The notes under the pieces: model-generated
Seen by the model: the letters and a program-made list of their open reading frames with translations, nothing else
What the model was told of the DNA's origin: nothing
Database searches by the model: none
Origin: Rhizobacter sp. OV335
GTDB lineage: Bacteria > Pseudomonadota > Gammaproteobacteria > Burkholderiales > Burkholderiaceae_C
Assembly: GCF_900142965.1 (NCBI RefSeq)
Contig: NZ_FRCQ01000027.1
Span: 42,642 to 106,641 of the forward strand
DNA length: 64,000 nt
Direction: 5' to 3'
Shown: positions 8,892 through 18,623 of the stretch, one piece after another
Position numbering within the stretch: position 1 is the first letter of the stretch
Layout: every line of letters begins with the position of its first letter
Program-made: the position numbers and the translations under genes

Positions 8892-9838
8892 CGCTGGCGA
8901 TCGACCAGTCGCGCCGCTTCCCGCTGGTGATCGCGGCGAACCGCGACGAGTTCTTCAAGCGCCCGACCGCCCGCCTGGCCTGGTGGTCGCCCGGCGCAGG
9001 CCGCCCCGACATCCTCGGCGGGCGCGACCTCGAAGCCGGCGGCACCTGGCTCGGCCTGACCGCCGCCGGGCGCCTCGCCTTCATCACCAACGTGCGCGAT
9101 CCGTCGCGCCAGGATCCGCAGGCGCCGTCGCGCGGCGAGATCGTGCCGCGCTGGCTGTCGGGCGACCTGCAGACCGACCGCTTCTGGATGCGCACCGCGC
9201 TGGCCGGCCACAACGGCTTCAACCTGGTGGCCGCCGATTTCCAGCGCGGCGAATGCTTCTGGGCGTCGAGCCACGAGGTGCACCCGGTGCGGCTCGAGCG
9301 CGGGCTGTTCGGCCTGTCGAACGGCCGGCTCGATGCGCCGTGGCCCAAGGTCGACCTGCTGAAGGCGCGCGTCGATGCGGCGCTGTCGGCGAGCGACAGC
9401 GTCGACACCCTCAGCTCCCGGCTGTTCGAAGCGCTCGGCGACCGCACGCTGGCCGACGACGCGCTGCTGCCGTCGACCGGCGTGTCGCCCGAGTGGGAAA
9501 AGCTGCTGTCGGCCGCATTCATCCGCACGCCGGACGGCAGCTACGGCACCCGCTGCTCGACGCTGGTGATCACCGAGCGCGTCAACAAGCGGCTCGTCAC
9601 GCACGTGCTCGAACGCACCTACGCCGCCAGCGGCGGCATGGCGCTGCTGCGCCGCTCGACGCTGAAGGACTGGCCGCCCCGCTACAGCGAGGCGCCGCCG
9701 GCCGAGGCCCCGGCCCAGGGCAGCGTCGACGAGGCGGACGACCCGCCGAACCGCGGCGCGGCCGTGCCGCGCAAGACGCGGGTGCGCAGCCTGCTGAAGC
9801 CGGAACGGCCGCGCCGCACCCGGCCGGCCGCCGACTGA
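8879..9838 (+). CDS. NRDE family (TANGO2-like) protein
   Basis: The product is 319 aa from ATG 8879, with the signature AANRDEFFKRPTARLAWW at about residues 20-37, from which the family takes its name. GGRDLEAGGTWLGLTAAGR and FITNVRDP follow, also conserved in TANGO2/Ser-Thr-rich T10 proteins. The role in bacteria is poorly defined; eukaryotic TANGO2 is linked to heme and lipid handling. The start falls inside the end of the DUF4936 gene in another frame. The C-terminal 40 residues are a basic, Arg/Pro-rich extension (KTRVRSLLKPERPRRTRPA) that looks disordered and is not part of the core domain. Confidence 0.92.
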   Translation: MCLVALAIDQSRRFPLVIAANRDEFFKRPTARLAWWSPGAGRPDILGGRDLEAGGTWLGLTAAGRLAFITNVRDPSRQDPQAPSRGEIVPRWLSGDLQTDRFWMRTALAGHNGFNLVAADFQRGECFWASSHEVHPVRLERGLFGLSNGRLDAPWPKVDLLKARVDAALSASDSVDTLSSRLFEALGDRTLADDALLPSTGVSPEWEKLLSAAFIRTPDGSYGTRCSTLVITERVNKRLVTHVLERTYAASGGMALLRRSTLKDWPPRYSEAPPAEAPAQGSVDEADDPPNRGAAVPRKTRVRSLLKPERPRRTRPAAD

Positions 9839-9842
9839 TTGA

Positions 9843-10847
9843 TCACACCGCGCTGAACCCGAGTGCCTTGACGATGGCGGCCCAGCGTGCGCTGTCGCGG
9901 CGCTGAAGTGCCGCGAGTTCGGCCGCCGAAGAACCGGCGGGATCGAAGCCCATCCGGGCCAGCTCCGCGACCACCTGCGCATCGTCGAGGGCGGCGCGCA
10001 GCGCGGCATTCGCACGCTGCACGACCTGCGCGTTCGCACCGCCCGGCAGGTAGAAGGCGTACCAGCCGTCGGCGACGATGTCCTTGAAGCCCTGCTCCAC
10101 GAAGGTCGGCACCTGCGGCGCGAAGCGGCTGCGCCGTATGCCGCACACGGCCAGCAGGCGGATCGGCCTGGCCTGCAGCAGCGGCAGCATGTCGCCCAGC
10201 GGGGCGCAGACCGCGGCGATCTGCCCGCCCATCAGATCGACGATGGCGGGCCGGCTGCCGCGGTACGGCACATGGCGCAGCGGCACGTTGCCGGCGCGGG
10301 CGAGCATCTCGCCGACGAAGTGAGTCGACGAGCCGGTGGCCGGGCTGCCGAAGTTGGCGGCGTCCGGATGCTCGCGCGACCACGTGAGGAAATCCGCCAG
10401 CGTCTGCACCGAGGCATCGACCAGCGGCCCGACCGCGAACGCCAGGTCGAAGGTGCAGGCCAGCGACACCGGGGCCACGTCGCGCAGCGGGTCGTAGGGC
10501 AGCTGCTTGTAGGTGTGCGGAAAGAGCGTCAGCATCGACGACGGCGTCAGCAGCAGCGTGCTGCCGTCGGCCGGCGCGTTCTTCAGCGACAGCAGCGCGA
10601 GCTGGCCGCCGGCGCCGATCTTGTTGTCGACCAGCGTCGTGCGCGCATGCGTGCCACGCAGCGATTCGGCCACGCTGCGGGCCAGCAGGTCGCCGGAGCC
10701 GCCGGCCGCGAAGCCGATGAGGATGCGCAGCGTGTCGATCGGTGGGTCGACCGGCGGCTCTGCCCGCGCCACGCGGCCGAGCAAGGCCGCGGCCCCGAGG
10801 GCGGCGCTGGCGTGGCCGATGAACTGCCGGCGCGTCGTGATGCTCAT
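9843..10847 (-). CDS. Bug/TctC-type periplasmic tricarboxylate-binding receptor
   Basis: A protein of 334 aa with a twin-arginine-type leader (ITTRRQFIGHASAALGAAAL, cleavage near ARA). The mature part has the Bug family layout, including LRILIGFAAGGSGDLLARSVAESL and LLTPSSMLTLFPH. Bug proteins bind carboxylates or related small molecules for tripartite TctABC transporters, and many in Burkholderiales are orphans. No tctA or tctB lies nearby, so this is an orphan receptor. Its ATG overlaps the stop of the upstream hybrid kinase gene (ATGA), which suggests a shared sensing role rather than transport alone. The ligand cannot be told from sequence. Confidence 0.92.
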   Translation of the reverse strand: MSITTRRQFIGHASAALGAAALLGRVARAEPPVDPPIDTLRILIGFAAGGSGDLLARSVAESLRGTHARTTLVDNKIGAGGQLALLSLKNAPADGSTLLLTPSSMLTLFPHTYKQLPYDPLRDVAPVSLACTFDLAFAVGPLVDASVQTLADFLTWSREHPDAANFGSPATGSSTHFVGEMLARAGNVPLRHVPYRGSRPAIVDLMGGQIAAVCAPLGDMLPLLQARPIRLLAVCGIRRSRFAPQVPTFVEQGFKDIVADGWYAFYLPGGANAQVVQRANAALRAALDDAQVVAELARMGFDPAGSSAAELAALQRRDSARWAAIVKALGFSAV

Positions 10848-13795
10848 GGACCTTGCTCCTGTCCTGGGCGGGCCCCGTTCAGCAAGGACTGGATCCGCTT
10901 GAACTCGAACCGCGCGGCCATCGCCGCGAGCGCATCGGCGGTGTCGGCATCGCCGGGCCGGATCTGCTGCAGCGCCAGCTCGATGGACTGCGGGTCGCCG
11001 TGATCGAGCGCGCTGCGCAGCCCGGCGAGCAGCGGCGGCGGGATCCGCGCCAGCCGCTGCGGGTCGAGCACCGCCTCGGCGGGCACGGCCGGCAACTGCT
11101 CATGCTCATAGCGCAGGCCGAGGTGCTGGCCGATCATCTCCAGCAGCGCTTCTTCCTTGAACGGCTTGCCGAGAAAGTCGTCGCAGCCGAGCCCGAGGAA
11201 CTCCTCGCGCTGCTCTTCGAAGCTGCTGGCGGTCAGGGCGATCACGACTGTGCCCGCCCCCACGCCCGTCTTCACCTGCCGCGTCGCCTCACGCCCGTCC
11301 ATCACCGGCATGCGCATGTCCATCAGGATCAGCTGCGGCGCCCACTGCCGCCACAGGTCCACCGCTTCGCGCCCGTTGGCCGCCTCCCGCACCGCAAAGC
11401 CCAGCGGCTGCAGCAGCCGGACCAGCAGCGCCCGGCCGTCGGCCTGGTCGTCGACGACCAGGATGCGCTGCTGCGGCGTGCCCGCGGCGAGCGCGACGGC
11501 GCGGCCCGGCGCCGCCGCGGCACCCACCGCCGTGCTTGCCTCGAGCACGCGCACCGGGATCTCGAACTGCGCCGTCGTGCCCCGGCCGTGTTCGCTCTCG
11601 ATGTGCAGTTCACCGCCCATCACCTGCAGGAAGCCGCGGCTGAGCGCCAGCCCGAGGCCGGTGCCTTCGGCCGCCTGCCGGCCGGCCTGGGCCTGCACGA
11701 AGGCCTCGCCCAGCGTCGCCAGTTCGCCGGCGGCAATGCCGACGCCGGTGTCGGTGACGCTGAAGCGCAGCCGGCCGTCGCCCACCATCCGGACCGCCAG
11801 CGTCACGCTGCCCTGCGGCGTGAACTTGATCGCATTGCCCAGCAGGTTGACCAGCACCTGCCGCAGCTTCAGCACGTCGGCCTCCACGTGGGTCGGCAGC
11901 GGCGAGCGGGCTTGCACCGCCAGCCGCAGGCCCTTCTGCCGCGCGCTCAGCGCGAACACCTCCTCCAGCTCGTGCAGCACCACCGGCAGGTTGAAGCGGA
12001 CCGGCTGCACGCCCATGTGCCCGGCCTCGATCTTCGACAGCTCCAGCACCTGGTTGATCACCTGGTACAGGTGCTCGCCGCTGGACAGCACGACGCCGAC
12101 GTCGCGGCGCGCGCGCTCGCCCAGGCTGGCGTCGCGCATCAGCAGCCGCGAGAAGCCCAGCATCGCGTTCAACGGCGAACGCAGCTCGTGGCTCATGCTC
12201 GCCAGGAACATGCTCTTCGCGCGGTTGGCCGCCGCCTCTGCGTCCGCCCGGCGCGCCTCGGCTTCGGCCAGCGCGCGGTTGTGCTCGGCGTCGTCCTTGG
12301 CACGCTCGGTCTCGAAGCGCACCTGCATGGCCGCCGTCAGGTCGGTCGCCTTCTTCGACTGGATGCGGGTGCGTGCCGCCATCGCCCGCCGTTCGAAGGC
12401 AAGCGCCCGCGCGAGATCGCCGACCGCTTCGTACTCGCGCGACAGCTCGCTGCACAGTTCGTCGGACACCGTCTTGCCCGCGGTCTCCTCGTCGATCGCG
12501 AGCGCCTGTTCCAGGTAGTGGATCGCGCCGGTCGCCGCGCTCGAACCGGCCGGCGGCGACAGTTGATGTTCGCGGGCGATGGTGGCCAGCGCCTGCAGGC
12601 AGGCGGCCTGCCGCCAGCGCACGCCCGCCTTCACGTGGATCGCGAGCGCCTCTTCGGCCGCGGCGATGGCCTCGCTCTTGCGGCGAAAGCGCGACAGCAC
12701 CAGCGACTTGCCGCGCAGCGCATCGGCCAGGTACCAGGTGGCGCGGCCGGCACGCCGCTCGATGTCTTCGCTGACCGCATACGCGTCGGCGGCGGCCGCA
12801 TGCTCGCCCAGGCTGAAGCACACGTCGCCCAGCAGCGTGGCGGCAATGGTGTGGAAGGTGCCCGCGCGCGACGCCGCCCCCAGCCCGGCCAGGCTTTCGG
12901 CGAGCAGTTCGCGCGCGGCCGGCGAGCGGCCGGTTCGATGCAGCGCCAGGCCGACCCAGCCGAGGCTGAGCGTCAGCGTCGCCGGCCAGCCCGTCTTGCG
13001 GGCCAGCGCGACGGCGCGCTCCGCCCACTCCAGCCCCTGGGCCGGGTCGTTCAGGCTCAGGAAGGCGCGGGTGACGTTGCCGGCGACGATGATCGCGGTG
13101 CGCAACTGCCCGGCCGCCAGCGCCAGCGAGAACGCCCGCTGGTTGAAGGCGATCTCGTGCACCAGCTCGCCGCGGAACTGCGCGAACCAGCCGTTCGTCA
13201 CCGCGATGCGGGCATCGAGCCCGGCGTGGCCCGAGGCCGCAGCGGCGGCCAGCAGCTCGCCCCAGCGCGCGACGGCCGCCGCCGGCGCCTGCATGAACTG
13301 GCCCAGCGCGAGGCTGGCCTCGGCGCAGCGCAGGCGCACCGCGTCGCCGGCGCGCTGGTAGGCGGCCAGCGCGTCGGCAAAGCATTCGTTGGCGCGCGCG
13401 GGCTCGTCGGCGTGGTACTGCAGCAGGATCGCCTGCGCGAGCGAGGCGTCGCCGGCACCGGTGAAATCGCCGATCGATTCGAAACCCTCGCGCGCCTGCG
13501 CGAGCAGGCCCTTGGCCGCATCGAGTTCGGCGAACAGCCATTTCGCCTCGCCGTGGACCAGCTGCAGGCGGGCCAGGCAGCGGATGCGTGGCGCCTCGCC
13601 GGCCGCGTCGAGTGCGCCGGCCGCCAGCAGCGCCTGCGCCTCGTCGACCAGCGCCAACGCGCGCTGCGTGTGGCGCTGGCGCAGGTACCAGGCGAGCGCG
13701 GCGAGCCGTTGCGGGCGCAGCGCCTCATCGACGACGGTCAATTGCCGTTCCAGCGCCTGAACGTCCTGCTCCGACCCGAAATAATCTAGGTCCAT
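10844..13795 (-). CDS. Cytoplasmic TPR-containing hybrid histidine kinase with C-terminal receiver
   Basis: The product is 983 aa from ATG 13795 (MDLDYFGSEQDVQAL); the frame is open further back, and an ATG at 13819 is an alternative. About 490 N-terminal residues are helical TPR-like repeats (AEWAERAVALARKTG-type helices). A short coiled coil rich in Ala/Glu/Arg follows. The HisKA domain has phosphoacceptor H536 in SMSHELRSPLNAML. The HATPase domain has N654 in LLGNAIKFTPQG, then DTGVGIAAGE and GTGLGLALS. The receiver has D826 in LILMDMRMPVMDG and K in FLGKPFKEE. There is no transmembrane segment, PAS or Hpt domain, so the sensor is cytoplasmic and phosphotransfer must involve a separate protein. 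It is coupled by ATGA to the orphan Bug receptor gene. Confidence 0.93.
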   Translation of the reverse strand: MDLDYFGSEQDVQALERQLTVVDEALRPQRLAALAWYLRQRHTQRALALVDEAQALLAAGALDAAGEAPRIRCLARLQLVHGEAKWLFAELDAAKGLLAQAREGFESIGDFTGAGDASLAQAILLQYHADEPARANECFADALAAYQRAGDAVRLRCAEASLALGQFMQAPAAAVARWGELLAAAAASGHAGLDARIAVTNGWFAQFRGELVHEIAFNQRAFSLALAAGQLRTAIIVAGNVTRAFLSLNDPAQGLEWAERAVALARKTGWPATLTLSLGWVGLALHRTGRSPAARELLAESLAGLGAASRAGTFHTIAATLLGDVCFSLGEHAAAADAYAVSEDIERRAGRATWYLADALRGKSLVLSRFRRKSEAIAAAEEALAIHVKAGVRWRQAACLQALATIAREHQLSPPAGSSAATGAIHYLEQALAIDEETAGKTVSDELCSELSREYEAVGDLARALAFERRAMAARTRIQSKKATDLTAAMQVRFETERAKDDAEHNRALAEAEARRADAEAAANRAKSMFLASMSHELRSPLNAMLGFSRLLMRDASLGERARRDVGVVLSSGEHLYQVINQVLELSKIEAGHMGVQPVRFNLPVVLHELEEVFALSARQKGLRLAVQARSPLPTHVEADVLKLRQVLVNLLGNAIKFTPQGSVTLAVRMVGDGRLRFSVTDTGVGIAAGELATLGEAFVQAQAGRQAAEGTGLGLALSRGFLQVMGGELHIESEHGRGTTAQFEIPVRVLEASTAVGAAAAPGRAVALAAGTPQQRILVVDDQADGRALLVRLLQPLGFAVREAANGREAVDLWRQWAPQLILMDMRMPVMDGREATRQVKTGVGAGTVVIALTASSFEEQREEFLGLGCDDFLGKPFKEEALLEMIGQHLGLRYEHEQLPAVPAEAVLDPQRLARIPPPLLAGLRSALDHGDPQSIELALQQIRPGDADTADALAAMAARFEFKRIQSLLNGARPGQEQGP

Positions 13796-13888
13796 CGCCC
13801 AACACCGAGAGACAACCATGACGGTATACGCGCCGGCGTCGCCGCTCGCAACGGTGGATTCGACCAAGGCCCCTCGATCCGATGGCCG

Positions 13889-14746
13889 CTACAGGCTGCG
13901 CACCATCTCGACGTGCGGGATGTCGACTTCCTCGAACACCGGCCCGCGCGGCGCGAACCCGGCCCGCGTGTAGAACGCCTCGGCCGAGGTCTGCGCATGC
14001 AGCACCGCTTCGCGGTAGCCCTGCTCGCGCGCCGCCTTCATCAGCGCGTCGAGCACCGCCCGGCCGACGCCGCTGCCGCGCATCGCCTGCGTCACCGCCA
14101 TGCGGCCGATCTTCGCGACGCCGGGCACGTGCTCCAGCAGCCGGCCGGTCGCCAGCGCCGCGCCGAAATGGTTGTACGCGACGGCGTGCAGGCAGTCGGC
14201 ATCGGCATCGTCCCATTCGCGCTCCGGCGGGATCTTCTGCTCTTCGACGAACACCTCGGTGCGGATGCGCTGCGCATCGCGGCCCAGCTCGGCCCAGGCG
14301 CCGACACGCACCTCCACCATCGGCTTGCCGGCCTCGAAATCCTGCAGCAGCTCGCGCAACTCCTGCGGCACCGGCTTCGAGGTGTGCGCGACCGGGTCGG
14401 CGAACACGTAGACCAGCTCGGCGCTGACCAGCAGCTGGTCCTGCCGGAAGGCGGCCGCGCTGAACACCATCGACGAGGTGCCGATGCGCCCGCAGCGCAC
14501 GCCGATGTCGAGCACGTCGTCGTAGCGTGCCGAGCCTTCGTACTCGAGGGTGGACTTGCGCACGAACAGGTCGCCGCCCAGGTAGTGCATCGTCGATGCA
14601 TACGGCATCGCGAGCGCCCGCCAATAGCCGGCCACCGCGGTGTCGAAGTACATCAGGTAGTGGCCGTTGAAGACGATCTGCTGCAGGTCGACCTCGGCCC
14701 AGCGCACGCGCAGCCGCTCGAGGAATCGGAAATCGGTGCGTTTCAT
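13889..14746 (-). CDS. Fusion of YbgC/FadM-type acyl-CoA thioesterase and GNAT acetyltransferase
   Basis: A protein of 285 aa made of two domains. Residues 1 to about 135 are a hotdog thioesterase (RVRWAEVDLQQIVFNGHYLMYFD, with the Asp/His-type active region seen in YbgC/FadM proteins). Residues about 145-285 are a GNAT acyltransferase (RIRTEVFVEEQKIPPEREWD, then RMAVTQAMRGSGVGRAVLDALM, the acetyl-CoA pyrophosphate loop). The GNAT part resembles ElaA/YjcF proteins. A thioesterase that frees CoA joined to an acyl-CoA-using transferase suggests handling of one acyl group, but the substrate is unknown. The start overlaps the esterase stop as ATGA. Confidence 0.88.
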   Translation of the reverse strand: MKRTDFRFLERLRVRWAEVDLQQIVFNGHYLMYFDTAVAGYWRALAMPYASTMHYLGGDLFVRKSTLEYEGSARYDDVLDIGVRCGRIGTSSMVFSAAAFRQDQLLVSAELVYVFADPVAHTSKPVPQELRELLQDFEAGKPMVEVRVGAWAELGRDAQRIRTEVFVEEQKIPPEREWDDADADCLHAVAYNHFGAALATGRLLEHVPGVAKIGRMAVTQAMRGSGVGRAVLDALMKAAREQGYREAVLHAQTSAEAFYTRAGFAPRGPVFEEVDIPHVEMVRSL

Positions 14747-15654
14747 GACAGCAAGGCCTTCTTCAGTGCGGCGGCGATGGCGTCCTGCGCGGCGATCGCT
14801 TCGTCGAGCTCGCGCGCCATCTTGATGAAATCGTGCGTGACGCCGCGGTACAGCTCCAGGTCGACCGCGACGCCGGAGGTGCGCAGCTTGTCGGCGTAGG
14901 CGACGCCCTCGTCGACCAGCGGGTCGCATTCGGCCAGCACCACGCAGGCCGGCGCGACGCCGTCGAGATCGGGCGCGTTCAGCGGGGCGAAGCGCCAGTC
15001 GCCGCGGTCGGCGTGGGCGATGTAGTGGCCGAAGAACCACTCGATGCCGGGGGCGTCGAGCAGGAAGCCTTCGGCGAATTCGCGGTGCGACGGCGTGTCG
15101 GCGTAGGCCGTGGTGCCGGGCGTGATCAGCACCTGCAGCGCGAGCGGCAGGCCGATGTCGCGCGCGTGGATCGCGCTCACTGCGGCGAGCGTGCCGCCGG
15201 CGCTGTCGCCGCCGACGGCCATGCGGCGGGCGTCGAGCCCCAACGTCTCGGCATGCGCCGCCAGCCAGCTCATGGCGGCCCAGGCATCGCCCACCGCGGT
15301 CGGGAAGCGGTGCTCCGGCGCGAGCCGGTAGTCGATCGCGACCACCGCGGTGCCGCTGCGCTGCGCGAACTGGCGGCACAGGCTGTCGTGGGTCTCGAGG
15401 TTGCCGATCGTGAACCCGCCGCCATGCAGGTACATCATCAGCGGCAGCCGGCCGGTCGACGGCGCGTAGAGCCGGGCGCGCAACGGCGTGCCGTCGTCGG
15501 CAGGCAGCGTGAAATCCTCGACGCGCGCCAGCGGCGCACGCGGCGGGTCGATGGTTTCGGCAGCCGCGGTGTAGACCTCGCGAGCCTGCGCGACCGGCAT
15601 GGTGTGGAACGGGGGGCGCTTGGCGCGGCCGATGCGATACAGCAGGCTGCTCAT
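14743..15654 (-). CDS. Alpha/beta hydrolase, hormone-sensitive-lipase (HSL) family esterase
   Basis: A protein of 303 aa with the HSL oxyanion motif YLHGGGFTIGN, the nucleophile elbow GGDSAGGTLA, the catalytic Asp region LAECDPLVDEG and His in RGVTHDFIKMA. Such enzymes hydrolyse short- to medium-chain acyl esters in the cytoplasm. The frame extends far upstream, but MSSLLYRIGRAKRPPFHTM at 15654 is the family-like start. Its stop overlaps the thioesterase-GNAT start (ATGA), so the two are co-translated. It is divergent from the alcohol dehydrogenase, with 84 bp between. Confidence 0.92.
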   Translation of the reverse strand: MSSLLYRIGRAKRPPFHTMPVAQAREVYTAAAETIDPPRAPLARVEDFTLPADDGTPLRARLYAPSTGRLPLMMYLHGGGFTIGNLETHDSLCRQFAQRSGTAVVAIDYRLAPEHRFPTAVGDAWAAMSWLAAHAETLGLDARRMAVGGDSAGGTLAAVSAIHARDIGLPLALQVLITPGTTAYADTPSHREFAEGFLLDAPGIEWFFGHYIAHADRGDWRFAPLNAPDLDGVAPACVVLAECDPLVDEGVAYADKLRTSGVAVDLELYRGVTHDFIKMARELDEAIAAQDAIAAALKKALLS

Positions 15655-15738
15655 CGCGGGGGTCAGGGGATGCGAGCTCACGGGGGGCGAGTGTGCCAGA
15701 GCATACTGGCCGGTCCCATCGCAACGCTCCGTTCCGCC

Positions 15739-16887
15739 ATGGCCTTCATCTACTACCTCACGCAGATCCAGCTCGACTTCGGCGCCTTGAAGCTGCTGCC
15801 CGGCGAATGCGAGCGCATCGGCATTCGCAAGCCGCTGGTCGTCACCGATGCCGGCGTGCGCGCGGCCGGCGTGCTCGACCAGGCATTGGCCGCGCTCGGC
15901 GCCCTGCCCCACGCGGTGTTCGACGGCACGCCGTTCAACCCGACCGAGGCAGCGGTGCGTTCCGCGGTGCAGGTCTGGCGCGAGCACGGCTGCGACGGGC
16001 TGATCGCGGTCGGTGGCGGGTCGAGCATGGACCTGGCCAAGGGTGTCGCGATCGCCGCGACCCACGACGGCCCGATGAAGACCTACGCCACCATCGAGGG
16101 CGGCAGCACGAAGATCACCGACCGCGTGACGCCGGTGATCGCGGTGCCGACGACGGCGGGCACCGGCAGCGAGGTCGCGCGCGGCGCGATCGTGATCGTC
16201 GACGACGGCCGCAAGCTCGGCTTCCACAACTGGAACCTGCTGCCGCGCGCGGCGATCTGCGACCCGGCGCTGACGCTCGGCCTGCCGCCGCTGCTGACGG
16301 CCGCGACCGGCATGGACGCGATCGCGCATTGCATGGAGACCTTCATGGCGCCGGCGGTGAACCCGCCCGCCGACGGCATCGCGCTCGACGGGCTGGAGCG
16401 CGGCTGGGGCCACATCGAGCGGGCGACGCGCAACGGCCAGGACCGCGACGCGCGCTGGAACATGATGAGCGCGAGCCTGCAGGGCGCGATGGCCTTCCAG
16501 AAGGGCCTCGGCTGCGTGCATTCGCTGAGCCACAGCCTGGGCAGCGTGAACCCGAAGCTGCACCACGGCACGCTGAACGCGATGTTCCTGCCGGCGGTGC
16601 TGCGCTTCAATGCCAGCGCCGAATCGATCGTGCGCGAGCGACGGCTGGCGCGCATGGCGCACGCGATGGGCATCGGCTCATGCGACTCGAGGGGCACCGA
16701 GATCGCCGAGGCGGTCCGCGAGATGAATGCGCGGCTCGGCCTGGCGCCGGGGCTCGCGGCCCTCGGCGTGACCGAAGAGCTGTTCGAGCGCGTGATCGAC
16801 GGCGCGATGGTCGACCACTGCCACAAGACGAACCCGCGCCTCGCGACGCGGGAGGACTACCGCGAGATGCTGCTGGCTTCGATGTAA
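15739..16887 (+). CDS. Iron-containing (group III) alcohol dehydrogenase
   Basis: A protein of 382 aa. GGGSSMDLAKG is the NAD(P) pyrophosphate-binding motif. PTTAGTGSEV, then MDAIAHCMETFMAP and CVHSLSHSLGSV, supply the Asp/His metal ligands of the Fe-ADH family. It would oxidise or reduce a small alcohol or aldehyde with NAD(P)H; substrate unknown (methanol-, butanol- or 4-hydroxybutyrate-type relatives exist). It is a single gene, divergent from the esterase and convergent with aceA. I see no regulatory element beyond the short divergent gap. Confidence 0.93.
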   Translation: MAFIYYLTQIQLDFGALKLLPGECERIGIRKPLVVTDAGVRAAGVLDQALAALGALPHAVFDGTPFNPTEAAVRSAVQVWREHGCDGLIAVGGGSSMDLAKGVAIAATHDGPMKTYATIEGGSTKITDRVTPVIAVPTTAGTGSEVARGAIVIVDDGRKLGFHNWNLLPRAAICDPALTLGLPPLLTAATGMDAIAHCMETFMAPAVNPPADGIALDGLERGWGHIERATRNGQDRDARWNMMSASLQGAMAFQKGLGCVHSLSHSLGSVNPKLHHGTLNAMFLPAVLRFNASAESIVRERRLARMAHAMGIGSCDSRGTEIAEAVREMNARLGLAPGLAALGVTEELFERVIDGAMVDHCHKTNPRLATREDYREMLLASM

Positions 16888-16966
16888 GGGGGGCGCCGCG
16901 CCTCAAGCCAGCCGCAGGTCGCGAACAGTCTCGCTCAAATGAGCACCCCCGTCGCGATCAAATCGC

Positions 16967-18283
<1,317 letters not shown>

Positions 18284-18623
18284 GTCGGTCTCCGGAAGTG
18301 AGGTGGTGAGAAAAACGAGGACTTGATGACTCCAAGAATAGGAGCCGCCCGTCTCTTTCGGAAGACTTGTGTCTTATATAAGACTAAAAATAAACTCCAA
18401 TGAAATCAATGACTTGATCCGATGATTTCTGGATATGAAATCGGCTTCTTCCATCTGGAAGAATGACTTCGCCGTGACCTCCTTGTAATGCCGCAATGCG
18501 AAATGATGTTTTCTTGATGCGGAAAGCCGCAGCGCGAGGCGCACATCTTGCAAGGTGCGCGTCTGTCACCTGCGCGCCATGCTGCGCAGCCAAGATCGCG
18601 AATCTTTCGAGGAGGGTCTGCCC
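18284..18623. other. 340-bp divergent intergenic region aceA / 5'-nucleotidase
   Basis: No gene can be supported here. Besides the palindrome near 18371-18384, it holds a perfect 7-bp inverted repeat (TTCTTCC-ATCT-GGAAGAA, 18446-18463). A GC-rich hairpin (GCGCAC...GTGCGC, near 18540-18561) falls in the probable leader of the rightward gene. GAGGAGG at 18609-18615 is the ribosome-binding site of that gene. The composition of 18290-18520 is more AT-rich than the coding flanks, as expected of a double promoter region. Confidence 0.6.
18371..18400 (-). promoter_or_regulatory. Putative aceA promoter with palindromic operator
   Basis: GTCTTATATAAGAC at 18371-18384 is a perfect 14-bp palindrome in a locally AT-rich patch. 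Read leftward, it contains TATAAG as a -10 candidate (18373-18378). TTGGAG lies 16 nt upstream (18395-18400) as a weak -35. A dimeric repressor (GntR-like sites have this form) at the palindrome would block polymerase. Because the palindrome is symmetrical, a -10 also reads rightward toward the 5'-nucleotidase gene. The promoter and regulator assignment is inference. Confidence 0.5.

Noticed and set aside
10853..13789. A rightward open frame of 978 codons opposite the hybrid histidine kinase
   Set aside because: It is the complement of a well-supported kinase gene. The protein is an Arg/Gln/His-rich composition artefact of high-GC DNA with no domain.
16888..16966. A terminator between the alcohol dehydrogenase and aceA genes
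   Set aside because: The only hairpin (GCTC-AAAT-GAGC) is short and has no U-tract on either strand.
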